Assembly: GCF_001419765.1 (NCBI RefSeq)
Contig: NZ_LIRK01000018.1
Coordinates: forward strand, 1 to 45,716
Source: Streptomyces torulosus
GTDB taxonomy: Bacteria > Actinomycetota > Actinomycetes > Streptomycetales > Streptomycetaceae
Direction of reading: 5' to 3'
Length of the DNA stretch: 45,716 bases
Below, one piece after another: positions 26,026-33,966 of the stretch (the first letter of the stretch is position 1; every line of letters begins with the position of its first letter). A program made the position numbers and the translations under genes. The notes beneath the pieces are model-generated. The model searched no databases, was not told the origin of the DNA, and saw only the letters and a program-made list of their open reading frames with translations.

Positions 26026-28488
26026 GTGGAGATGGCCGGCAAGCAGGACGCCCCCACTGCCGCCGTGGTGGTCGACGCGGACGGCGTGGTGAGCGGCTGG
26101 AGCGAGGGAGCCACACTGCTGCTGGGCTGGACGGCGGCGGACACCGTCGGGCGCCCCGTGGCCGAGCTGCTGGCCGGTCCCGTACCTCCGGGCTTCCCGC
26201 AGGACCATGGCGTCGGCCCCGATCCCACGGGGTTCGTCCCCCTCCGCCACCGGGACGGTTCCACGGTGGACGCCGTGGTGGCGGTCCACCCCCTGCACGG
26301 CACCGACAGCCAGGCGCTGGGCCACGTCCTGACCGTGCAACGCTGGGGGCGCCGCCCGGTGATCGCCGACCGGGCCTTCGAGCAGTGCCCCTTCGCGCTG
26401 GGCGTCTACGACCCTGAGCTGCGGTTCCTGTGGATCAATGCCTCCTCCGGCCGGGTGATCGCGCACACCGAGGAGCAGGTGCTCGGCAAGAAGTACCGCG
26501 AGGTGCTTCCGGAGTTCGACCGCTCGCTGTTTCCCGAACGGGACGACAAGCCCTACACCGACGCGCTCGCCGACGTGGCGAGGACGGGCAAGGCCACGCG
26601 TCTCATCACCGTCTTCCGCCCGCGCGGCAGTGACTACGCCAATGCCTGGGCCACCAGCATCTGGCCCGTCCGGGACGCCGAGGGCACGGTCCGCGCGGTC
26701 GCCAACTGGGGATTCGACATGAGCGCCGAGTACTGGGCCCGGCAGCGCCTGCTCATCCTCAACGAGGCCAGCGGCGGCATCGGCCGGACACTCGACGTGA
26801 TCGGCACCGCCGAGGAGCTGGCCAGGACCCCCGTACCGGGATTCGTCGACCTCGTCACCGTGGACCTCTTCGACGAGGTGCTGCGCGGGGAGGAGCCGCC
26901 CTCGCTGCCCGCGTTCAGCCCCCGCGAGGCCCTCACGCTCAGCCGCGCCGCACAGCACAGCGCGAGGGACGACGGCTCCGCCCTCCCCGAGCCCCCCAAG
27001 CCGGTCAGCCACGCCGCCGGTTCCGTGGCCGCCCGCTGCATGGCCACCGGCAGGTCCACGGTCGAGCTGACCGCGCAGTCCGGGCAGGGCGGCGAATGGG
27101 CGTTCGGTCCGGGGCTCGCCGCCGACCCGGCCCACTGGCCGCCGGGCAACCCGGTGATCGACGAGTCGCTCGCCGAGGACGGACTGACCGGCCGGATCAC
27201 CGTGCCGCTGCGGGCGCGCGGCGCACTGCTCGGTGTCGTCGTGTTCTCCCGCCGGGACCGGCCCGAGGCCTTCACCGCCGACGATCTGATCCTCGCCGAG
27301 GAGCTGACCGCGAAGGCGGCCGTCGCCATCGACAACGCCCGCCGGTACTCACGCGAGCGCACGACCGCGCTGACCCTGCAGCGCAGTCTGCTGCCGCAGC
27401 GGCTGCCGAGCCAGGAGGCGGTCGAGGTGGCCTCCCGCTATCTGCCCGCCGGGACCGGCTCGGAGGTGGGCGGTGACTGGTTCGACGTCATTCCGCTGTC
27501 CGGCGCCCGTGTCGCCCTGGTCGTCGGCGATGTCGTCGGGCACGGCCTGCACGCGTCGGCCAGCATGGGCCGGCTGCGCACGGCGGTACGCACCCTCGCC
27601 GACGTGGACCTGCCGCCGGACGAGCTGCTCACCCATCTGGACGATCTGGTCCTGCACCTCGCCACCGACCACCAGCCCGGCGGGCACTTCCAGCCGACCG
27701 GCGAGTCCGGGGCCACCTGCCTGTACGCCGTCTACGACCCGGTCTCGCGCCGTTTCACGGTGGCGAGCGCCGGCCATCCGCTACCGCTGGTCGTCTTCCC
27801 GGACGGCACCAGCACGCCCGTGCCCGCGCAGCCGGGGCCGCCGCTCGGCATCGGCGGGCTGCCCTTCGAGGCGACCGAGGTGGAACTCCCCGAGGGCAGT
27901 CTGCTCGCCCTGTACACCGACGGCCTGGTGGAGAGCCGCGAACGCGACGTCGACCAGCGGATCGCCGAACTGCTGCGGGTCCTGCGGCCCTCCGCGACCT
28001 CGCTGGAGACCCTCTGCGACACGGTGATGGACGCCATGCTCCTCCCAGAGCGCCGGACCGACGACGCGGCCCTGCTGCTCGCGCGCACGCACGCGCTGGA
28101 TCCCCACCATGTCGCCGACTGGGACGTCGAGGCCGACTTCGCGCAGGTCCAGCAGGCCCGGCAGGCGGCCGTCGACCAGGTGGAGGCGTGGGGTCTGGCC
28201 GAGGCGGCGTTCGTCACCGAACTGGTCGTCAGCGAGCTGGTCACCAACGCCATCCGGTACGGCGAGCCGCCGATCCGGCTGCGGCTGATCCGAGACACCT
28301 CCCTGATCTGCGAGGTCTCCGACGGCAGCAACACCGCCCCGCATCTGCGCCGGGCGCGCGCCTTCGACGAGGGCGGCCGGGGTCTGCTGCTCGTCGCCCA
28401 GCTCACCCAGGGCTGGGGCACCCGGCACACCAGCGACGGCAAGACGATCTGGTGCGCGCAGGCCCTTCCGCTCAGTAGCCCTGTGTGA
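26026..28488 (+). CDS. PAS-GAF-SpoIIE phosphatase-HATPase regulator
   Basis: An 820-residue multidomain signalling protein. Two PAS-like domains come first (about residues 8-105 and 125-235; AVVVDADGVVSGWSEGATLL, then FEQCPFALGVYDPELRFLWI), then a GAF domain (about 245-440). A SpoIIE/PP2C serine phosphatase follows (about 465-690, with GGDWFDV near 482 and GDVVGHG near 501), and a C-terminal anti-sigma-type HATPase (about 695-815; N-box ELVTNAIRYG near 740, EGGRGLLL). Such proteins dephosphorylate STAS antagonists and may also phosphorylate them or bind sigma factors, in response to small ligands, light or redox. The STAS protein and SigB-type sigma at the right end of the window are possible clients. 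The start GTG has GGAGG at 26014-26018, eight bases upstream. Confidence 0.92.
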   Translation: MEMAGKQDAPTAAVVVDADGVVSGWSEGATLLLGWTAADTVGRPVAELLAGPVPPGFPQDHGVGPDPTGFVPLRHRDGSTVDAVVAVHPLHGTDSQALGHVLTVQRWGRRPVIADRAFEQCPFALGVYDPELRFLWINASSGRVIAHTEEQVLGKKYREVLPEFDRSLFPERDDKPYTDALADVARTGKATRLITVFRPRGSDYANAWATSIWPVRDAEGTVRAVANWGFDMSAEYWARQRLLILNEASGGIGRTLDVIGTAEELARTPVPGFVDLVTVDLFDEVLRGEEPPSLPAFSPREALTLSRAAQHSARDDGSALPEPPKPVSHAAGSVAARCMATGRSTVELTAQSGQGGEWAFGPGLAADPAHWPPGNPVIDESLAEDGLTGRITVPLRARGALLGVVVFSRRDRPEAFTADDLILAEELTAKAAVAIDNARRYSRERTTALTLQRSLLPQRLPSQEAVEVASRYLPAGTGSEVGGDWFDVIPLSGARVALVVGDVVGHGLHASASMGRLRTAVRTLADVDLPPDELLTHLDDLVLHLATDHQPGGHFQPTGESGATCLYAVYDPVSRRFTVASAGHPLPLVVFPDGTSTPVPAQPGPPLGIGGLPFEATEVELPEGSLLALYTDGLVESRERDVDQRIAELLRVLRPSATSLETLCDTVMDAMLLPERRTDDAALLLARTHALDPHHVADWDVEADFAQVQQARQAAVDQVEAWGLAEAAFVTELVVSELVTNAIRYGEPPIRLRLIRDTSLICEVSDGSNTAPHLRRARAFDEGGRGLLLVAQLTQGWGTRHTSDGKTIWCAQALPLSSPV

Positions 28489-29395
28489 TGGTCTTCTCGC
28501 GCATCATCCTCTCCAGTTCCTTGTCCGACAGCGGGTGCAGGGTGTCCAGGAGACGGCGCAGGCCGGGCTCGTCGAGGAACTGGCTGGAGACCTCGACCTC
28601 CGCGCCGCGGTGCCGACGGACCAGGCTGATGTCGCGGACCCCACCGGGGAGTTCGCGGATCACGCGCATCTCGCCGCGCGCGTCCACGGCGCAGGTCATG
28701 CCGTCGATGAGGCGTTGGGCGCAGGTCGCCGACGGCGTGAGCGGCGAGCGGACCGTCAGCCCCACGTACCCGCTGACGTCCGGATCGGCGGGGCGGTACT
28801 CGACACCGAAGGCGGCGGACTCGACCACGGCGCGGGACAGCCGCATCCCGGCGGGCGCGTCGCCCAGGTACAGCAGCTCCCGATGCTCCCGGTACCGCGC
28901 GACCTCGGCGGCGTGCCGGCGCCGCTCCGCCTGCGCGGGACCGACGAAGCCGCCGTAGACCACACCGAGCACCAGCACGGCCATCGCCCCCAGCCGCAGT
29001 CGCCGGTCCGGCACGAGGAACGCGGCGGCCACGGCGTACGGCACCCCCGTCAGCGCGATCCGTGTGCCGGCGCTCCCCAGGTCGACGTCCCCACCGTAGG
29101 CGGCCACCCCCGCCAGGACGCCGAGCGTGCCGAGCACGAACACCAGGGCCGCCCAGCCGAGGCGTCCCCGAGCGGAGTCGCACATCGGCACGACCGTGCG
29201 CGCCGGCAGGCCCGCCGTGGCCAGCAGCAACACCGTCAGCGGCACCCCGAACACGAGGGCCGTCGCGGCCGCCCCCATGCCCCCGCCCCATCCCGCCATC
29301 AGCAGCCCGACGCCGAGCGTCGGCACCACGGCCGCCATCGTCGCCCAGACCAGGAGGAGGTGCAGTACCGTCAGCGTCCCTCTGCCACTCGTCAT
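28472..29395 (-). CDS. Integral membrane protein of unknown function
   Basis: 307 residues from the ATG at 29395. About five hydrophobic segments fill the first 170 residues (VLHLLLVWATMAAVVPTLGV onwards). A soluble C-terminal half follows, with CAQRLIDGMTCAVDARGEMR and a stretch resembling small lipoprotein or anti-sigma sensor domains. I do not recognise a named family. Its 3' end overlaps the 3' end of the phosphatase gene by 17 bp (convergent). Confidence 0.7.
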   Translation of the reverse strand: MTSGRGTLTVLHLLLVWATMAAVVPTLGVGLLMAGWGGGMGAAATALVFGVPLTVLLLATAGLPARTVVPMCDSARGRLGWAALVFVLGTLGVLAGVAAYGGDVDLGSAGTRIALTGVPYAVAAAFLVPDRRLRLGAMAVLVLGVVYGGFVGPAQAERRRHAAEVARYREHRELLYLGDAPAGMRLSRAVVESAAFGVEYRPADPDVSGYVGLTVRSPLTPSATCAQRLIDGMTCAVDARGEMRVIRELPGGVRDISLVRRHRGAEVEVSSQFLDEPGLRRLLDTLHPLSDKELERMMREKTITQGY

Positions 29396-29475
29396 GCCCG
29401 GCAGCCTGCCAGCGGACGGCCGGGGGAACATGAGTTCTCCTACTCAGATGTGTCCGTGAGGATCCAGGTGAGGAT

Positions 29476-30417
29476 CTATACGACGTCGACGAGGACGCCC
29501 GGTGAGAACGTGGCGGAGAACAGGTCGGTGCCCCGGTACCTCAGCCACCACGAACCGTCCCGTGTGACCGGTTGGGACGTGCCGGTGATCCCGGAGGCAC
29601 CGGTGGTGAGCGACCGTACGGGCTCCACCGTCCGGCAGGGACTGGCGCAGAACTCGAGGGCGACGGGCTGGCCGGAACGGCCGGTGTAGGCGTCGGTCTC
29701 CCAGTCGGCCACGGTGAGCCGGCCGAGCATTCCGACATCACGCCCCGCGGCCACGGGGTTGGGGGAGGCGACGAAGGTCAGTCCGGACCTGCGCTGCACC
29801 TTGAGCGCGTCGGGGAACCACCGGGTGGTGATGCTGCTGTCGGGATCCTCGTCGACGGTGTTGCTCGCCACCAGGGCCCACACGCGCCAGCTGCCCGCCC
29901 AGTCGTTGGTCACCTGCGCGCTGCCGGTGTCGATGCGGAACCACTCGGTGCACACCGCGGTGGTCGCGCCGGTGGGCGAGCATCCCGGCGCGGGCTCCGA
30001 GAGGCCGTCCAGCAGCTGCCCGCCCGGACCGAACAGGTTGATCTCGACGCCATGGCGGTGGATGCCGACGTCGGCCCTCGCGGTGACCGTGGCCTGGAAG
30101 ATCACCGACTGACCGGGGCCGAGCACGAGGGGCCGACCGCCGTTGACGGAGACACCGAGGATCTCGGGCGGTGTCGGGTCGTGGTCATCGGCCCGTGCCG
30201 ACGGCACCATCGCGCACACCATCAACAGGGCGCCGCACAGGGCGGCGAGCGTCGCCCGCCGGGCGGGCACCGCCGCGACCTCGGCCTTGGCCATGGCTCT
30301 GGCCTCGGCTGTGGCTCTGACTCCGGCCTCGACCGTGGCGATGACGCCGGCCCTGGCTCTGGATACGGCTCTGGTTCTGGCTCTGGTTCTGCCTCTGGAT
30401 GTGGCTCTGATGCGCAT
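29476..30417 (-). CDS. Secreted protein with unusual Arg/Ala repeat leader
   Basis: 313 residues from the ATG at 30417, which has an excellent ribosome site (GGGGGAGG). The first 45 or so residues are an Arg/Ala/Thr dipeptide repeat (RGRTRARTRAVSRARAG and on). A standard signal core and cleavage site (CGALLMVCAMVPSARA-DDHDP) follow, so the mature part is exported. The mature protein has two Ig-like or beta-rich halves (PPEILGVSVNGGRPLVLGPG; SQPVTRDGSWWLRYRGTDLF) and paired cysteines (about 2 x 2). No catalytic motif is seen. An internal ATG at 30294 would give a conventional 34-residue signal peptide and is a possible alternative start, though its ribosome site is weaker. Confidence 0.7.
   Translation of the reverse strand: MRIRATSRGRTRARTRAVSRARAGVIATVEAGVRATAEARAMAKAEVAAVPARRATLAALCGALLMVCAMVPSARADDHDPTPPEILGVSVNGGRPLVLGPGQSVIFQATVTARADVGIHRHGVEINLFGPGGQLLDGLSEPAPGCSPTGATTAVCTEWFRIDTGSAQVTNDWAGSWRVWALVASNTVDEDPDSSITTRWFPDALKVQRRSGLTFVASPNPVAAGRDVGMLGRLTVADWETDAYTGRSGQPVALEFCASPCRTVEPVRSLTTGASGITGTSQPVTRDGSWWLRYRGTDLFSATFSPGVLVDVV
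30297..30417 (-). repeat. Hexamer-like repeat with clustered rare AGA codons
   Basis: The 5' end of the secreted-protein gene consists of degenerate GGCTCT/AGAGCC hexamers (plus strand: GGCTCTGGTTCTGGCTCTGG and relatives). Within the first 22 codons there are seven AGA and one AGG arginine codons plus ACA and GTA, all rare in Streptomyces and unlike the rest of the window. Confidence 0.75.
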
Positions 30418-30665
30418 GGTGCCTCCCCCGTGACTCGTCGTCAGTGGGCAGAGGGTAGGGAGCGCCCACGTCACCCGGCACCGCCCGCGCCCGCTCCGGT
30501 ACACGGTCATGACATTCGTGACAGCCACGGCGATACGCACCCCGGTCGGGCGTTGCGGAACGCGTTACAGAACAAGGACAACTCGGTGCAACCGTGTACC
30601 ACCCGTCCGCGTCTCCGACCGTGCCCAGCGGAAGGGCCGGGCCATGGCGCGACGGAGAGTGACGA

Positions 30666-31394
30666 GTGAACCGATCCAGGGGTTGTGCGAGACGGGTGTC
30701 CCAGATGGCCGCCGCGGGGCTGATCGCGGGGCTGGTGGTGGCCTGCGGGCCGAAGGACCTGGCTCCGGGAGAGTCGGGCGGGAGCGGGAAGCCGGGCAAG
30801 GCGTCGAAGTCCGCGACTCCCACGCCGGCGAAGACGCCCGGCGGCCCGAAGAAGACACCCGGTACCCCCACCAAGACCCCGTCCTCGAAGCCGAGCGGTA
30901 CGGCAGCCGGAGGCGCCAAGGCCCTGACCTGCGCGCAGTTGCAGAACGCGTCCCTGGACGGCGGAGGGCTGGAGGGGTACGGCATCGCGGGGGCCTCCCT
31001 CAGCGCGGGCCGCTGGGAGGGCCCGGACGGTGTGGTGATCGAGCTGCAACCGCAGTGCGCCATCGGTGACATCACCGGGGACAGCGCGGCCGACGCCGTG
31101 GGCGCGCTGAAGATCTCGACCGGTGGAACGGGCAAGTTCTACACGCTGGTCACCTGGCGCAACGACGGCGGCACCCCCGTCCCCGCGGCCGCCGCCGAGC
31201 TGGGCGACCGCACCCCCGTGGTCTCCATCGACTTCCCGTCCGCCGGGCCGCCGCGCCAGGTGACCGTCGTCTACCGGACGCGCGGCGACGACGATCCGGC
31301 GGCCGTCGTCACCCTCACCCGCACCGCGGTGTACGAGGTCAGCGGCGCCTCCATGGTGGAACTGCACCACAGCGACGCCCCGTACACGCCGTAG
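30666..31394 (+). CDS. Lipoprotein of unknown function
   Basis: 242 residues from GTG 30666 (GGAGAG upstream). A twin-arginine-free signal ends in a lipobox LVVAC with Cys27 as the lipidated residue. A Lys/Thr/Pro linker (about residues 30-75) leads to a globular domain with two cysteines (LTCAQLQNASLDGGG; LQPQCAIGDITGDS) and alternating beta-strand pattern to the end. It is expected on the outer face of the membrane. No named domain is recognised with confidence. It ends 19 bp before the convergent hotdog-fold gene. Confidence 0.8.
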   Translation: MNRSRGCARRVSQMAAAGLIAGLVVACGPKDLAPGESGGSGKPGKASKSATPTPAKTPGGPKKTPGTPTKTPSSKPSGTAAGGAKALTCAQLQNASLDGGGLEGYGIAGASLSAGRWEGPDGVVIELQPQCAIGDITGDSAADAVGALKISTGGTGKFYTLVTWRNDGGTPVPAAAAELGDRTPVVSIDFPSAGPPRQVTVVYRTRGDDDPAAVVTLTRTAVYEVSGASMVELHHSDAPYTP

Positions 31395-31413
31395 CGCCAG
31401 GAGGAGTCGCGGT

Positions 31414-32136
31414 TCAGGAGGCGGGCCGGGGGTCGATCCACAGCGACTCGGACGTGGCGCACAGTTCGCCCTCGGGTGTGGTGAGCGCGACGCCCATCGT
31501 GTGCTTGCGGCCGGACTCCGAGAGCAGCCAGGCGTGCAGGAGGTACGGCTCGCCCGCGGCGACCGGCCGCAGGACCGTACCCGTGAGGGAGGCGGTGACC
31601 GCGCCGGGGCGCTGGGTGCCGAGGAAGCGGCCCGCCCAGTGTCCCGGGCAGTCCAGGGCGCCCCAGACCAGACGGGTGGGGAGCAGGCCGTCCGGGTCGG
31701 CGAAGACCGGCGACGGGGTCCAGGCGGTGGCCACGACGTCCTGGCCCGGCACCGGCCCGCAGTAGACGCGCAGGCCGCGGTCGGCGGTGCGCAGGCCGCA
31801 GCCGAAGCAGTCGACCACACCCGGGGGCGGTGTCGCGCGAAATCTCTCCGCCGCGGCGGCCGCCTCGTCCCAGGAGGGCGCGGCCGGCACATCGAGCGGC
31901 AGTTCGGCGGGGCGGGCGGAGGCGAGGGGCCGTTCGGCCTCGCCCAACTCGACGCCCCCGTCCGCCGTTTCGGCGATCCGTACGGGCACGCCGACCGGCA
32001 CCGGCCCGCGGAAGTCCACCCGTACCGTCTTCGCCTCGGACCACTCCGCCAGGGTGCCGGCGACATAGCCCCCGAAGGCCACTCCGGGGTAGCCGACGTA
32101 CAGCTCCGGCACCACGATCGTGTCACTCGTCGTCAT
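31414..32136 (-). CDS. Hotdog-fold thioesterase-like protein
   Basis: 240 residues from the ATG at 32136 (a GTG at 32145 is possible). GYPGVAFGGYVAGTLAEWS has the look of the hotdog helix and its loop. VDCFGCGLRTADRGLRVYCG, LPTRLVWGALDCPGHWAGRF and the C-terminal strands (TASLTGTVLRPVAAGEPYLL) fit a double-hotdog PaaI-like acyl-CoA thioesterase or related binding protein. Substrate unknown. It lies 101 bp downstream of the ArsR gene in the same direction, so the two may be cotranscribed. Confidence 0.7.
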   Translation of the reverse strand: MTTSDTIVVPELYVGYPGVAFGGYVAGTLAEWSEAKTVRVDFRGPVPVGVPVRIAETADGGVELGEAERPLASARPAELPLDVPAAPSWDEAAAAAERFRATPPPGVVDCFGCGLRTADRGLRVYCGPVPGQDVVATAWTPSPVFADPDGLLPTRLVWGALDCPGHWAGRFLGTQRPGAVTASLTGTVLRPVAAGEPYLLHAWLLSESGRKHTMGVALTTPEGELCATSESLWIDPRPAS

Positions 32137-32237
32137 GATCCCCACTTCACCACATCCCGGCGACCGCGCCCGGCCGACCGGCTGGACACGATGTCGCCCG
32201 GCGGGGGCCCGTCGGGCCCGGCCGGGACCCCGGCGGG

Positions 32238-32609
32238 TCAGGCGCGGCGGTCGGCTCCGCCCGGTGTGAGGGCCGGCTGGAACTCCGCCTGCTGGAGTTC
32301 CGCGAGCAACTCGCTCTGCCCGGCGAGTAATTCGGTCAGGATGCGGCGCGCGGCGCGCAGCAGGTCGGCCACGTCGCCTCCGGCGAGCGCGTAGCTGACC
32401 GTGGAGCCCTCCCGGATGGAGACGACGATCCCCGAACGGCGCAGGACACCCAGTTGCTGGGACAGGCTGGACGGTTCGATCTCGATCTCACTGAGCAGGT
32501 CGCGCACGGCGAGCGGGCCGCTCTGCAGCAGTTCCAGAACCCGGATGCGCACCGGGTGTCCGAGCATGCGGAAGAACTCGGCCTTGGCCTGGTAGAGGGG
32601 GACCTGCAT
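32238..32609 (-). CDS. ArsR/SmtB-family winged-helix regulator
   Basis: 123 residues starting at MQVPLYQAKAEFFRMLGHPV (ATG 32609, GGGAG upstream). The winged helix RIRVLELLQSGPLAVRDLLS, EPSSLSQQLGVLRRSGIV, REGSTVSYAL is typical of ArsR repressors. No ELCVCDL-type metal site is present, so it is probably not an arsenic sensor. Codon 94 is TTA (32328-32330). A TTGAAGA-AG-TCTTCAA palindrome at 32790-32805, of the form bound by ArsR proteins, lies upstream in the gap to the roadblock gene. The open frame extends upstream of the chosen start, but without domain-like sequence. Confidence 0.88.
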   Translation of the reverse strand: MQVPLYQAKAEFFRMLGHPVRIRVLELLQSGPLAVRDLLSEIEIEPSSLSQQLGVLRRSGIVVSIREGSTVSYALAGGDVADLLRAARRILTELLAGQSELLAELQQAEFQPALTPGGADRRA

Positions 32610-32789
32610 GAGAATCGCTCGCTCCCTGCCGTGTTCGACGGGCTTTCTCTGGGTTTTCGCTGGGCTTTCTCTCGGCGGCCCAGATGCCACCGCGGACGGC
32701 TCGACGGGGGCCGGCGCCGTGTGCCGCGCCAATCCTCGCTGATCCGGCCCCGCACACCCATGGCTTTGACCTCATATGGATATTCCCAG

Positions 32790-32805
32790 TTGAAGAAGTC
32801 TTCAA
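32790..32805. promoter_or_regulatory. ArsR-type operator candidate
   Basis: TTGAAGAAGTCTTCAA: 7-bp perfect arms around a 2-bp centre, 181 bp upstream of the ArsR start and 36 bp past the stop of the roadblock gene. It fits the TTGAA-N4-6-TTCAA form common for ArsR/SmtB repressors. Confidence 0.65.
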
Positions 32806-32840
32806 GTCATGGGCATGCGAGAGCGCGCATCACGGCATTG

Positions 32841-33215
32841 CTATACGTGGAGATCCGCTCCGACGCGCTTGAGTTGGTGGCGGGCCATGGCGAGGTTCGA
32901 TTTTCCCCTGTCGAGCACGAGATAGAGGAACAGGCCGTTGCCGCTGCGGCCCTTGAGCGGCTGGATGATGTGGTACTGGCTGCCGAGAGTGATCAGCACG
33001 TCCTCGATCTCGCCCGTGAGCCCCAGATGCTCCATGGTGCGGGTCTTGGCGCGGATCACATCCGTGTTGCCCGCCGCCGCGACGGTCAGGTCGAGGTCCT
33101 TCCCACCCCCGAGCGTGCCGAGCGCCATCCCGCTCGTGTAGTCGACCAGCGCGGTCCCTAAGGCGCCTTCGATGGACGTCATGATCTCCTTCAGCGAGAT
33201 CTCCACATTGCTCAT
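32841..33215 (-). CDS. Roadblock/LC7-domain protein
   Basis: 124 residues, a single roadblock/LC7 domain: ISLKEIMTSIEGALGTALVD, YTSGMALGTLGG, VIRAKTRTMEHLGLTGEIED, LFLYLVLDRGKSNLAMARH. In bacteria such proteins (MglB, conservon CvnB) usually act with small GTPases, but no GTPase gene is nearby. The ATG at 33215 follows GGAGGAGATT. Codon 19 is TTA (33159-33161). It is divergent from the lasso-peptide cluster and shares the 614-bp intergenic region with it. A minus-strand TAGGGT (about 33278-33283) is a plausible -10 box. Confidence 0.87.
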   Translation of the reverse strand: MSNVEISLKEIMTSIEGALGTALVDYTSGMALGTLGGGKDLDLTVAAAGNTDVIRAKTRTMEHLGLTGEIEDVLITLGSQYHIIQPLKGRSGNGLFLYLVLDRGKSNLAMARHQLKRVGADLHV

Positions 33216-33829
33216 CCCGGAATCTCCTCCACGTCACTGTGCGGTCGGGGCATCGCCCTCTCCGCCGGTGCAAGGACCCTATGAAGTGCCCGCGACGGAC
33301 AGCGCTGTTGTTCGGTTGTCGTTCGGTACTGAACGCATGAGCCGTGAATTGCCGGATGCCGTATCTCTTTTGACCGGTCGTGCGCGCGGAAGTCCGGTGC
33401 CCCTCTCGGTCTCGGGATCCGGGGATTTCTCACGGGAAACGGCGCACGTCCCTGAGGCGTGGGTGCGCCCGGCGGCGCCGCCCGGGACGGCCGCCGGGCC
33501 CGCCGGAGACGAGTGACGGGCGTCCGTGTCGACACAGGTCGCGGTAGGTCCGACGAGGAGCGGGCGTCCGAAAGTGGGCACTGGGCCGCCCCCTGTGCGC
33601 ACGCCCGGAGAGGGGCGCACGCCCCCCAGGAAAGGGAATTGTCCATATGAGATGAGCTTTGCGAACGCTCTTGCCCGAGGCTCACGGTCTGCAGCTTGCT
33701 AGGTGCTGCGCCCACTTCCTGACCGGGGTTCCGGATGAGCCCCGGGGCGGACCGTCGGCATGCCGGGCAGTCCCGGAGCCGTCGGTCCCGGAGGTGGTCG
33801 GGAATCACCATCCGAAGCAAGGAGTAGTC
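33216..33829. promoter_or_regulatory. 614-bp divergent control region of the lasso cluster
   Basis: No convincing gene is seen; a 59-codon frame from the ATG at 33337 lacks a ribosome site. Visible elements are the palindrome ACAGCGCTGT (33299-33308), the heptamer direct repeat at 33310-33327, CGTTC-N6-GAACG (33320-33335) and AAGGAG (33818-33823) as the ribosome site of the lasso precursor. The plus-strand promoter of the precursor could not be pinned down. Confidence 0.5.
33310..33327. promoter_or_regulatory. Direct heptamer repeat, 11-bp period
   Basis: GTTCGGT-TGTC-GTTCGGT: two identical 7-mers separated by 4 bp. This spacing is used by SARP/AfsR and PhoP-type regulators in Streptomyces. 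It lies about 95 bp upstream of the roadblock start and about 500 bp upstream of the lasso precursor. Confidence 0.5.
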
Positions 33830-33940
33830 ATGAAGAAGGCTTACGAGGCACCGACGCTCGTCCGACTCGGCACGTTCCGGAAGGAGACGGGGCTCCTGGG
33901 GCGCTCCGGCAACGACCGGCTGATCCTGAGCAAGAACTGA
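33830..33940 (+). CDS. Lasso peptide precursor, citrulassin type
   Basis: A 36-residue precursor. The leader (residues 1-21) carries the RRE recognition motif YEAPTLVRLGTF (Tyr5, Pro8, Leu10, Gly14, Phe16) and Thr20 at the -2 position, both hallmarks of lasso leaders. The predicted core is LLGRSGNDRLILSKN (residues 22-36). An isopeptide bond between the Leu1 amine and Asp8 would close an eight-residue ring, with Arg9-Leu-Ile-Leu-Ser-Lys-Asn as loop and tail. From memory, citrulassin A is LLGLAGNDRLVLSKN, so this core differs at positions 4, 5 and 11. Arg9, converted to citrulline in citrulassin, is present. The ATG at 33830 follows AAGGAG (33818-33823); in-frame upstream extension is not precursor-like. 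Confidence 0.95.
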   Translation: MKKAYEAPTLVRLGTFRKETGLLGRSGNDRLILSKN

Positions 33941-33966
33941 CGATCGACGGTCCTTGACCCGACGTC

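Noticed and set aside
33337..33516. A 59-codon frame in the lasso control region as a second peptide precursor
   Set aside because: No ribosome site, no leader motif, and no similarity to the real precursor.
33659..33829. In-frame upstream extension of the lasso precursor
   Set aside because: The extension lacks leader features, and the ATG at 33830 has a strong ribosome site and the expected leader length.
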